A model generated the notes under the pieces. It did not search any database. It was not told where the DNA came from and was given only the letters and a program-made list of their open reading frames with translations. Positions 10,830-21,370 of a stretch of DNA of 64,000 bases are shown in pieces. Position 1 is the stretch's first letter, and every line of letters starts with the position of its first letter. Made by a program: the position numbers and the translations under genes. The stretch covers positions 1 through 64,000 of the forward strand of contig JASAND010027772.1 of the NCBI GenBank assembly GCA_030248195.1, given 5' to 3'. Source of the DNA: Trissonchulus latispiculum (taxonomy: Eukaryota; Nematoda; Enoplea; Enoplida; Ironidae).

Positions 10830-10875
10830 ATATTATTTGTTTGTTGACCTAACTGCATCTACTATGCGTTTCAGC

Positions 10876-11385
10876 TAGTGTTGTTTCAGTAGGCGTCAGT
10901 TCGGCTGTCCCAAGATAAATTAGTTTCACTTTCAGTTTCATTTGGTGACGAAAATCGTTTCAGTTTCAGTGTAAGTTTCAGTCGGGAACACAAAACAGCT
11001 TCAGCTCCAGTTTTCGTTTCAGGCGGGTTTTCTGTTTTAGTTCATTCAAAAAGCTACAGTTTCTAGCCTCTAGAAATTCTTAGCTCACAAATTGATGATT
11101 ACTTGATGCCACTTCAAAATATTAACGAAAAAGATGCGTAAAACCAAAACCATCAAATATTTGTTTTGAGAAAAGACTGAAACTGGTTTAGTCCGAGTTT
11201 CAGGTTTTTCCTCCAACCGCTTTCAGTTTCAGTTTAATTCGGTGGCCTATAATAATTTCAGTTTCAATTTCAGTTTTCAGGTCATCTCCTAAAGTATTTT
11301 CAGTTTGTTTCAGTTTCAGTGACTAAAACTGAAACCTGTACAACCTTGAAACATAGTTTCAGTTTCAGTTTCTGAAACATCACTA
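10876..11385. mobile_element. hAT-like MITE with TTTCAG-repeat interior
   Basis: 510 bp. The left end TAGTGTTGTTTCAG and right end CTGAAACATCACTA are inverted repeats with one mismatch. The 8-bp duplication GTTTCAGC flanks it at 10868-10875 and 11386-11393. An 8-bp duplication and TAG-type termini are the hAT signature. The interior is dominated by irregular copies of TTTCAG / CAGTTTCAG. No transposase is encoded, so it depends on an autonomous relative. Confidence 0.75.
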
Positions 11386-11393
11386 GTTTCAGC

Positions 11394-14300
11394 AAATCAC
11401 CACACGATATATTAGAATTTTTTAATTGGCTAAGCTCATGCTAGGATCCAATTTGATGGGAGAGGTGGAATATTACTACCCAGAGGATGCATTTCGCTTT
11501 TACTGCGTAACGATGGTTGCTATCCTCATTTTCGTTAATATATTAATTCAAATATATTCATGGGTTGAAAATACCATAGCAACACGCTGACCAAAAACGA
11601 CATAAAAAGCTAATTCAATTTTCCTGAATTAGTTTTCGATATATCACACCAATTGAAGCAGTGATTCCACAGCAGGAAACTACAACAGCAACCTTCAAAA
11701 GATACAACAACTGGCTGGAAAATAGCAGCTGCACTTTAGACAGATATTTATATAGCCGAGTTTTAAATTTTCGATAATACCGGAACTTCGAACAAAGAAT
11801 TATTTCATCGTCTACTCCTCAATGTAAACAAAGTTGGCATTGTTGAATCAAGTTTAGATGCGACAATTTCAGTAAACCTCAAGAAGTGTCAAAACCTGTG
11901 TCCCACACCATATAACTTTAACGTCGGCCGCAAGAAAAATTGAAATTATGTTCAACTCTAAAAACCGGTAACTTAGCATTAAAACAAGTTAGCAAATGCT
12001 TAAACTGAAATGAAACTGGACCTTAACTCGACACCGTAACTCGAAAATGGACTCGTCTGACTTTATTCTGACATTATACTGCACCAAATGTCGCTGAGGA
12101 TATTTACAGTGTCAAGGAGTAAATTTGGGACATTGCTAACTTAGTTAGTTTTGCTGAATTAGTTTTCGATGACTAATTTGGTGGTACTAATTTGGAATTA
12201 GCTTGCTATAGACGTATTTGTTCGTATTTTGATAGTACGAACAGTGCGTAGTCACTTATACGGTTTATTATTAGTCAAGCTTAGTATTTTGTGCGCATGG
12301 ATTGCGAGAAGTCACCAATTGTACTGTTAGTCAATTTGGAATTTTGTTTATTAATCAGAGTTACTGTTATTAGATTTTTGCTAATATGGCATTTTTCTAT
12401 TCTACTTCATTTTCAATTTCTTGTATTTGGAATTTTGTATTTTGTATTTTGTATTTGTTGTTCACAGTATTAATATGCATATACAGCAAAAAGCCCATAA
12501 AAAGAATGATGCTGTAAATATGACTCGGAGAAATCTCAAAAGAGGCAAAACGAGTCCTATCTATATTAAAAGGACCAATAAAAATAAGACGCCAGCGTCT
12601 ATATATATATATATATATGTGTTCAGTAGCTAGGTTTTTGTTTTGTTGTTTTGTATTTGTTACGTAATTCAGCAAGCTAATTCTGCATTTTTGAACTTTT
12701 GACTTTTGAATTTCTAGTTAATCTGTTATGAAGCTTCTTTATTCTTAATTATGTTGTATTTTTCCTTGTAATTTTGTATTTTTCACTGTATTCTGTAATT
12801 GCTTTGTACTTTTTGGCAGTAGATTAGAGCAGTATTTTTACTCTTATCTTTATTTTAACACCTAATTCAGCTCAAGCCATAACAGGTGTACAAAGATTTT
12901 ATCTTTTGTATTTTTTCTTTTCACTTCTATCTTGAACTTAGTTTAAAAGCTCGGACTTAAAAGGGTACTCAAGATGTATTTAAGTGTTTGGTGTAATTCA
13001 GTAGTTTTTTGAGTGAAGCTTTAGTAATTTGTAAAAACGTGATTTTGTAAAACTTTAGAAATTCTTTTCTTTTCACTTTTCTATCTCTATGTTTTCTCTT
13101 TTCTATCGACTCTATTCTTAAAAGGCATTGAATCTCTTAGTTTGATTACGAGTATTTTTATGGTTGTGAATGCTTTATCTATTTCAGCTATGCAGCTATA
13201 TTCCATATCGAGTGCATTCCTTCCAACGGTGCTTTCATGCTCAATCTCAAGGTCTTACATCAGCCATCATCTTTACAAACTGTTAAACTGTCATTGATAA
13301 TAGTCTTTAATTTTCTTGTCTTTAAATTTTGTGCTTTATTTTTTGTCTGTAGTTCGTTAGATATTTTTTTCTTTCTGTCTATCTTTCTTTGTGTACTTAG
13401 TTTAGATTTTGTATAGTTTTTGGAATTATTTTGGTTTTGTCAGGATATGTGTTGTTTTGGTGTTTATTACTCGTAGGTACTCGTATTTTTCGCCAGGGGA
13501 TGAATATGTAAATTAATATTTGAAGTAATAGTTGTATTCGTGGTTTAGTTGTGTGAGTTTAGGTTATTTTAAAATTGCTATCTTTCGGACAAACTAAATT
13601 CTTGAATTTTTCGTATTTTGGATCTTTAAGTTAGGCTTATTTAGGGTTTGCTTTGGATTGTTTGTGTTGAAATTTGTTTTTTAAACTACCATTTCGGTAA
13701 TGCAATTCATTGATGCTAAGGGCATTTATGTCAAGGTCCAAGAGTTGAGTTAGAATGGATTGTACTGATACGGTAGTTTCTGTTCTGCTCATTACATTTA
13801 TCTGTTGAATCTGTGAATCTGTGGTTAGTTTGTAACTGTTTCTTTTCTTTGTACTGTAGTAATTTTTACTGTTAGCGTAAGCTATATTTATCTTATAAAA
13901 TGCATAGTTTAATGTCATGTAATAAGATCCATTATCAACCTATTTGTTTGTCTTCTTTTTCACTGTTGTAAAGATAAGATGTATTGAAATTGTTGTAAAG
14001 GTAACTTGTGTTTTTGACTGTGTATAGGATAATTGTCGTATCTTATTCTTGTAAAGCAGTGAATTATTGCATTGTCTGGCCAGTATAGGTATTTTGTAAG
14101 TGTGATTGATTTGTGTGTGTTGTGGTTTTGTGCGTTTGTGTGGTTTTATTTAATAGTGGCTTTAGGGTACTTATCTTTCTATTGTGGGAACTTTCTTCTT
14201 ATTGAACTTACGTTTCTTGTTTTTCTAAATTGGATTTACAGTTAGTCTAATATAGCTATCAACTTTGCGTTCAATGTGAAACATCTAACCCTGCGTTTCG

Positions 14301-15529
14301 AGTTTACTTGTATGTTTGACTACCAATAGCTACCAAATCTTTCTTTCTTTTGAAGTTCTTTCTTTCACTCTTATGTGGGCATCTGAATGGCGCACCGCAC
14401 GGTGTTGCTCGGTTTAGGTCCGCTCATGCGGAGTTGGAAATGGGACTTTACTTACTTTTTATTCTTTACTCGAATTACGGTAGCACTCTCGTTATCTTAG
14501 AATTTTATCAGGCGCTAAAATTATTTCCAGGGGGATGATGTTAAAAACCTACTTTACTAACCGTTAATCCACCCTAAATTACTTTGGTAACTTTCATGAA
14601 TGATCAACGTAATCGACATAAACAGCAACCATCTAAGCTTATATAAGTTAGCTTAATTGCTTATGTAATCAGTCTGGTTAGTTTTCTGGTACGTGTTGCG
14701 GCCAATAGTGCCATTTATTATATTGCTATTCCGCCAAATTTTATGCTGTATTAAATCCACCATAAGTTCTTCAGTAAATACCATGCCTTATTTATCTTTT
14801 AATTAAGGAAGTTTAGTTAGGATCTTTCTATTTTCTTGAAGCGAGTTGCATCCTAGTTAGGGACTATTTAGAACCTGCTATCGTTCCGCCACCTAGTTGC
14901 CGGTTTAGTTACCGGACAGTAGACCGGTAGCAGATTAAATTGCAGATTAAATTTCTTGTTTCGTAAGGCTTGATAATTACACTGATTGCACACTACAAAC
15001 ATTGCCAATTTCCTGATAGCTATTCATAGCTTTCTCGCTCAGTTTAACATTTCAGTATTTAAAATTTAATTTAAAATATAATGGGACTGGTTTCTATATT
15101 TCTTGCGATTCTGTTTATTTAGACTGTTTGGAGTTTCACCGTCGGATTTAGACATGATTTGTACAAAATATAATTGTTCGTTTGTACGCTCGTCAGTTGC
15201 TGCTTTCTTTAATGAATAATTAGGGGGAGCAACCAAGGAGGACCTTGAGAAAAGGATAATTTTAAAATTGAAGAAATAGGAAACAACAACTCCCATCCCA
15301 TAGTTGAAATTTAACTCAACGAAAACCAAAAAATCTAAAATATTAAAAAATTAAATTTAGCAAATTTTTGAGCGAACTGACACACCACTGACATTGGACC
15401 CCTTCGTCCAAAAGCAAGGAAGAGCAGTGTAGAGCATAGCTGAAGATTTCAGCGTTGAGAATACATAGTTTGGAGCTAAAAACAAAAACAGCTATCTCGC
15501 CTTTAGGCGAGATGCAATTAGGTAGAGAT
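11394..15529. other. Long AT-rich region without a supported gene
   Basis: About 4.1 kb. Strongly T-rich on the plus strand from 12280 to 14330, with runs such as TTTTGTATTTTGTATTTTG at 12430-12455 and a (TA)9 microsatellite at 12601-12618. On the minus strand a frame near 13640-13800 begins MSRTETTVSVQSILTQLLD and stops after about 50 codons. It looks protein-like and could be the start of a retroelement gag, but nothing confirms it. CTAATTCAATTTTCCTGAATTAG and related words between 11600 and 12200 suggest a decayed inverted repeat. CTATCTCGCC TTTAGGCGAGAT near 15492 is a short perfect hairpin. Confidence 0.35.
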
Positions 15530-15884
15530 CTAAATATTTAAAATCGGTGTATAGTTAAAGTTTGGACAAAGCCAACGGTGCAACCTATTTCTTTGATATT
15601 TGTGGCCCAAACTATTAAGTAGGAGAAAACTATTGAAAGTCTTGGCCATTTTTAAACTGACCACTTCATTATCCACAAAATAGTACCGAAAACGCCAAAA
15701 TCTGTTGCTTCTATTAATAGTTTTGCTCTTTAATACTGATACACTAATCAACTAATCACTAATAATTTATTATTAATACCTTTTATGCAACGGGCCCCTG
15801 GTGACTTCTCCAGCGGTACGCACGAGAGGTAGTGACTTCTTCATTTGTGCGCACGCCACTTCTGGTGACGGGACTCAATGAATC
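15530..15884 (-). repeat. Dispersed repeat, inverted partner of 24320-24699
   Basis: On the minus strand this segment matches 24320-24699 almost throughout: GATTCATTGAGTC, CACCAGAAGTGG, GTGCGCACAAATGAAGAAGTC, then TTATTAGTGATTA, TGAAGTGGTCAGTTTAAAAA, TTTCAATAGTTTTCTCCTA and CCGTTGGCTTTGTCC. The two copies are inverted and about 8.4 kb apart. Either a repeat family with copies in opposite orientation or the ends of one large composite element. Confidence 0.75.
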
Positions 15885-17437
15885 ACATCAGCACTGCATG
15901 CGAAACTACCATACTTATTATTTTCTCCATCAGAGAAAGCTCAAAGTCAATTGTTAGACTATGCCTTTTGAGTTACAAGCAATTTAAAATGGCCTGTTGT
16001 TCTTCTCGTGGTAGCATGTTGAATTTGGGGTATGTTCTGAGCGTTCGATGGGTGTGCCTGTTTCGGCTCATGCTTCTAGAACCATCGCAAGGCATCACCG
16101 GCTATCATCACGACATGCGCAATTTATTCGCAACGATCTTAAGAGGTTTGCTGTAACTGTGATCCTGGTTCACTGCATTATGCTTGCCATATAGGCACTC
16201 AGATACCTCATGCCTACCATCGCTACACGTGGGCTCAGGTGGCGAGGACAGAATTAGTGACAGCAAACTGTGTCAATTTTCCATTGATTACCCATTCAAA
16301 TTATTACCATAGGTTGATAGAGGCAGTGGTTGATCAAATCTGAGAGGGGTACCGCTGGGAAATGCCGCTGGAGGATTGTTGGTTGCTAAAACTGGTCCAG
16401 CTTTCATCTAGTTTAGATTCGAATTACAGCTTGTAGGTTCCAATGCCACATCCGCTTTGCCAGTTTTGCGTTCGGCAGGCGTTTCATCCTATCTAAACAA
16501 GCCAATTAACAGATTAAGACTCATATCATATATACCTAAGAAATCAGTTGTATTAGGCTGACAGTTTGAAGTTTTTGACAAATTTATTACCATAGTGCAG
16601 TTACCATACATACCATACCTATTACTCTAGTGCAAATAAGGCATGACAGTTTGTACAAACAGGCATGTTTTACTAATTAAATCCTATAACGCCATCTAGC
16701 TGTGAAACAGTTTTTTCCATATCATAATGAAGTGAAAGACTAGCTCTCTAAAACCTAAAACGGGATCATGCTCAAGATGCAGCCATATCAAGCTAAACCT
16801 AATCTCATATGCCAACCGTTGCGAAGCTAGGACTTAATGTGTTTGCAACTGCAATCTCTTTCTGCTTGATAACTAAGAGTGGAACGCTTGTCACACTCTT
16901 AGTTATTAATATGTACTCTTGGTTGTAGTAACATGGAGAACAGACCCAGTGCCTCAAGCGCACTTTATCCATGACAGGCCAGCCATGCTAGTGCTGGGTG
17001 CGTCAGAAAATCATTGCATATGCTTCGCTGAAAACGCACACACTTAATGAAAATGAATGACAATGCCGAAAAAGGTTTATTCTGCGATAGAATGTATAGT
17101 CACGCGATTGATATGACTACTCTACCTGGATTTTATGAGTCGTTTATATAATCATTAATGCACTCTTGGTTAATAATGTTATTTTGCTTAGAGACTCCTG
17201 CGCAGCTCTTATGTCAAATGTTAAGTTAGCGGCTCCTGCAGTTTGCGTATGCTTAGGGTGGCGGTAACGTTTACCGCAGTCCTTTTCAAAACGTCATAAC
17301 TTGTTCAATTTAAGGACTTATATAGCAAATGATACATTACACTAAAGCTTGAAATGAGGGCGTTTCAGTGATGTCGTTAAGCTTCGTTTAGCTGCTTTCT
17401 ATAGTGATTTACACAGAGGAGACCATAAACCATTTTT
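15885..17437. other. No supported gene; one palindromic-element remnant
   Basis: AT-rich sequence. At 16867-16921 the right terminus of the CAAGAGTAC family survives (AACTAAGAGTGGAACGCTTG then CACTCTTAGTTATT and TATGTACTCTTG). No coding region or splice pattern was found. Confidence 0.4.
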
Positions 17438-17712
17438 AAACAAGGATTTCTGAAATATGTGCAAATTGATCAAACTTTGCTCTAGACCAAGCTGACATGT
17501 ATTAGTTTTGCCGAGGGCCATTTTCCTTGGTTTCGCAAGAAGTTACCTATAACCCGAGAAATTTATCAAAGTGAAAATTTTCGAAATGTCATGATTTAGA
17601 ATTACCCAACTTTGTAAAGGTTTCAGCAAAACTGAGAAAATGACCATCGGCAATAGTGCGAAAAAAGTTTCTATAACAGTTTGATTTGGGCAGTTTGGAG
17701 AAATCCTTGTTT
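17438..17712. repeat. Fold-back segment, AAACAAGGATTTCT arms
   Basis: AAACAAGGATTTCT at the left pairs with AGAAATCCTTGTTT at the right, and inner words such as CGAGGGCCATTTTC and GAAAATGACCATCGGC pair as well. It shares this theme with the interior of the element at 6168-7169, suggesting a related but diverged family. Confidence 0.4.
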
Positions 17713-17939
17713 AAACAAACTGATCGCAGTTTTTGTAAAATCGGTTTTTTAGCTACAACTTTAGCTAGATTCAACTAATCAAGCTTATTTTTGCAAAACG
17801 TATGTGCCTGACGACGGTTTTTAGTTTGGATTCATCGTTGTCAGGTGCTGTGGTTATATCTTACAGCACGGTAGGGCAATGATATAATTTCAGATGATAT
17901 AAGTCAGATTTTCAGGGGAGGGGTGGCTTACGGTAGAGA

Positions 17940-18180
17940 CGAGTGAACATACGCATTTGCGTACTGACTACAGATTTGGAGGGCGGGTCCGCTAGATAAG
18001 CAATTGGGGGGGGGGGCTGTTAGCACGCAGAGCATGGCTCGCGAGCTGATAACAGAGTGTGACAAGCGTCACACACTTATTAATTGTGTAATCTTCGTTT
18101 TACCACGAGTACATGACAACTAAGCGTGTGACAAGCGTCATACTCTTAATAGTCATAAGCCTGCAGACCTCATCTACACA
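17940..18180. repeat. Degraded fragments of the CAAGAGTAC palindromic family
   Basis: Recognisable pieces include GTGTGACAAGCGTCACAC, a G run, GAGTACATGACAACTAAGCG and GTGTGACAAGCGTCATACTCTT. They are out of order and without intact termini, so this is old rearranged element DNA. Confidence 0.5.
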
Positions 18181-19227
18181 GTAACTTCTTACCTCCCCCA
18201 CAACTGGTTACCCAATACACTCGCTTTATGGTTACGTGCTGAAGTTCGCAAGCGCAACTACTCTGGTAGCGTAAATAGTGTCGGTATCTGAGCCAGAGCA
18301 CACAAGCGTAATGAGCAAATAGAGATACGATCGACTCCTGATGGAACAACGCTGCTCAAATGATAAGTTTTTTAGAATTTATATTTATACATAGCTCACA
18401 TTAAACTTTTTCACCCAGATCTTGTTACAATTAACAGCTGGCGTATTAATTTTTAGGTTTATCTAAAATTAACTCAATCTGAATTTTGTTTGAATTAAGC
18501 GTCTCCAAATACAAAAAGTTTGCATTAACTATGAATGTTAGATCAATAGCACTCCGTTGGCTGTCCGCGTAAATTTCATAAGACTGTTCATTCATTCATT
18601 CATTATCTGGATTGCAGGATACACCCACTCATTATCATCTGGGTCACAGCAAAGCTATCCTACTCCGTGTACCCATTCTACCCAGCCTAGCGGTAGAAGA
18701 ATGTTACACAGCTAAGCCATGAAAAGGATTTCATGCTAAGTTTCTAAGCAAATGTCGGTGCCTTTAATTTCTTTTTTACTTTTGTGGCATTAGTTAAGCA
18801 TGCCGGCTAAGATTATATGCTGGTCATAGCGTACGTGTTGTTTTGAGCTTTAATGGTGGCTTATTGTACCTACAGTAATTCCGGGGACGGAAATGCTCTT
18901 AAAATACAGTAGTTCGATTAATCGGCTGCTGGGCTGACTTTTAGAAGGTACACTTTTGATTTATGCAGCTTCACTTAAACATCTAATTAGCTTAAGTTAT
19001 CCATTCAATTCTGCATCATTTGTCCCGTTATACTAATTGATTTCACTTACAGGCGAAATACCAAAATCACATCAGCCCTAACACAAAGTCAAGTCATACG
19101 ATTCGATGGTCTGGATTTGGATTTCAGTAGCTGGATTTTACAGATACACTAAAGTGATAAGAACAATCCCACCCCTAAACTTTATGAATCCCTATCAAAA
19201 ACTGTCTGCTAAATTATTGTACTTTTG
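18181..19227. other. No gene seen
   Basis: AT-rich intergenic sequence, including TCATTCATTCATTCATT at about 18590. No repeat family or coding frame was supported. Confidence 0.35.
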
Positions 19228-19590
19228 TATTAATTGTATGCTGTTTTTGATATGTATGTTCCATTCTACTCTTCATGTTCCAGCGGGACAGAATCCTTTT
19301 AACGATTAATTGTTTCTGATGCCAGCCGGCATCATAATTAGCACACATTCCCTCCGTCAACAATTTGCCGAGAGTTAAGGGGCGGCCGTCTTCGGGTGGA
19401 ACTGCCGAGGTGCGTTCATCACATAGCTGGTGCTGGGCAAATCTCCATCCTTGCGAAACGCCTCGGGTAACTGTTAAAGGCAATTATTCGGTGTCAGCTA
19501 ACACCCAGTCAAATTTATAAAATTAACATCAAGCTGACACTACTCCTAACCGGTGCAAGACCAACTGGAGTGGGGCGTACAGAAAAAAGA
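19228..19590. repeat. Dispersed repeat A, copy 1
   Basis: Matches 25260-25625 in direct orientation. The best shared words are GCCAGCCGGC, AAGGGGCG.CCG, TGCCGAGGTGCGTTCATCAC, ACAAATCTCCA-like, AACGCCTCG and CGGTGTCAGC, ending with CAACTGGAGTGGGG. Identity is moderate. No tRNA-like head, tail or coding frame was recognised, so its class is unknown. Confidence 0.65.
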
Positions 19591-19938
19591 GCAAATATGT
19601 TTGAAGTGAATATTCTCAGTTGTCGAGATTGTGCCATACTTAATTGCTAGAAAAGTTGCAGAAAGTGTATGGTAATACATCATCCTTATCATAAGCACCC
19701 GTTTTACTCAAGAGCAATGCTCACTCACATCAAAGATTAATTGTTTCACTCTCGCTTGACAAATGAAAACCTTCGCAGATTTAGCCTATTCCACTGTCAG
19801 GATCTCTTGCCGCTTGAGATTAAATGTGTATAAGTGATCACAGCTTTCTACATTCATTTATGAGTCTGACTTTAATACCTAACATTTCTAGTATAGATGA
19901 ACATTAACTGTTACCAATACTTATACTTTTACTAATAC

Positions 19939-20284
19939 CAAGAGTACATAATAACTAAGAGTGTGACAAGCGCCAAGCTCTTAGTTATTAGGCTTGGGGA
20001 CATGATATGCACGATAACGGCTGACCCCCCACAAATTAGACCCATCACTTCAAAGAAATTCGCACGCTATGCTTGTGTGCATGAAGCTCGCAACAGACGC
20101 ACATTGAACCAACTGAGTAGTTGTGTTTTCGAGCTTTAGAACGTAGGCATAGCGTGCGAATTTCTTTGAAGTGATGCGTCTGATTTGTGGGGGGGGGGTC
20201 AGCCGTTATCGTGCAGATCATGTCCACAAGCCTAATAACTAAGAGCTTGACGCTTGTCCCACTCTTAGTTATTATGTACTCTTG
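19939..20284. mobile_element. Nested-palindrome element, 7-bp TSD (copy 3)
   Basis: 346 bp, termini CAAGAGTAC and GTACTCTTG, exact duplication CTAATAC at 19932-19938 and 20285-20291. Sub-terminal hairpin stem AATAACTAAGAG / CTCTTAGTTATT at both ends. The central inverted repeat is built on GAAATTCGCACGCTATGC. Its sequence is very close to the inner copy at 9834-10162. Confidence 0.85.
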
Positions 20285-21368
20285 CTAATACCAAAGGCAC
20301 ACTAATACTAACAATTATGCACCTAGAGAAAGCTTTGCCAAGGATGAAGTTCGCTAGATGAAAAAAATTTTTGTGCCAAAGCCGAATCCAAAGAAAAACT
20401 TGCCCCTAAATGTCTTTTACTTTTTCTGAACCATTGTTGTTCCCAGCTTGCGTATAGCTAAAGTTCAATTGCATCCCGATACGTTCAGGCTTACATCAGA
20501 ACATACAAATTCTGATATATAAGATGATCTATGGCAAATGGCTAACGACAAGTGGATAGATGGATAGTGCTCAAAATGTGCTCTAAAATGTACTTTGCTT
20601 TAAAATAGAATGAACAGAACGGCCTATTTTAGCTCTTGGTTACAGTATTATTGCACAAAATCTTTGCTTGCACATTGTACAAATGATTTAAGAAATGAAT
20701 TTTATTTAATGGGACCTATACGAATTGTAAACTGTGGGTGCTGCCGCTGCATAGTTGGTGCATAGTTGGTGGGGGCATAGTTGCACGTGCACCTGGTGGT
20801 TTGTGGGGGAGCCCCTTCCTTCGCCTAAGCGGACAAGTCCCGAGTCACGTACATGTCACGTCACGTCATATACTCTTGGTATTATGTACTCTTGATTACA
20901 GGAATCAAATATTTTCAGCAGATGATATGTAAAGCATACTACAGGTGAGCTTTGTATACCTTAACGGTTCTACTAGACCTGGTCTGAGGTTTTCCCAGGT
21001 AACACACTTCGTAAAAAAGGAATTCCATATGTTTTAGAAGTTTTTGGTTGAACACTCTGCTGTTGGGCATGGAATTATTAACTCTACCTGAGTACGCAAC
21101 CATTTTCACATTCCACTACAAAAAATCTTAAATCCCAGAATTAAGTCTAGTTCATGAATATCGTCTTATTACCTTATTAAGCACGATTTTGATAGTTTAT
21201 TAATGTTCTGATTTCACAAATTAACTTGCAGAACATGTTCCTTTATTATTTTTTATTATTGTTTCTAGATACTACAGATACTACTACAGGTATTACAGAT
21301 ATATTTTCCATTTTTTGTATGCTTCAAAAAATCCTAATATAATTTAGCCAGATTTAACCTACCCCAAC
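20285..21368. other. No gene seen; short element remnant at 20868-20894
   Basis: Mostly AT-rich. ATATACTCTTGG and TATTATGTACTCTTG at 20868-20894 are two successive right-terminal words of the palindromic family. Otherwise nothing supported. Confidence 0.35.
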
Positions 21369-21370
21369 TA

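Noticed and set aside
9811..10836. CRISPR-like array
   Set aside because: The repeats are inverted transposon arms with target duplications, not short direct repeats with unique spacers, and the DNA is eukaryotic.
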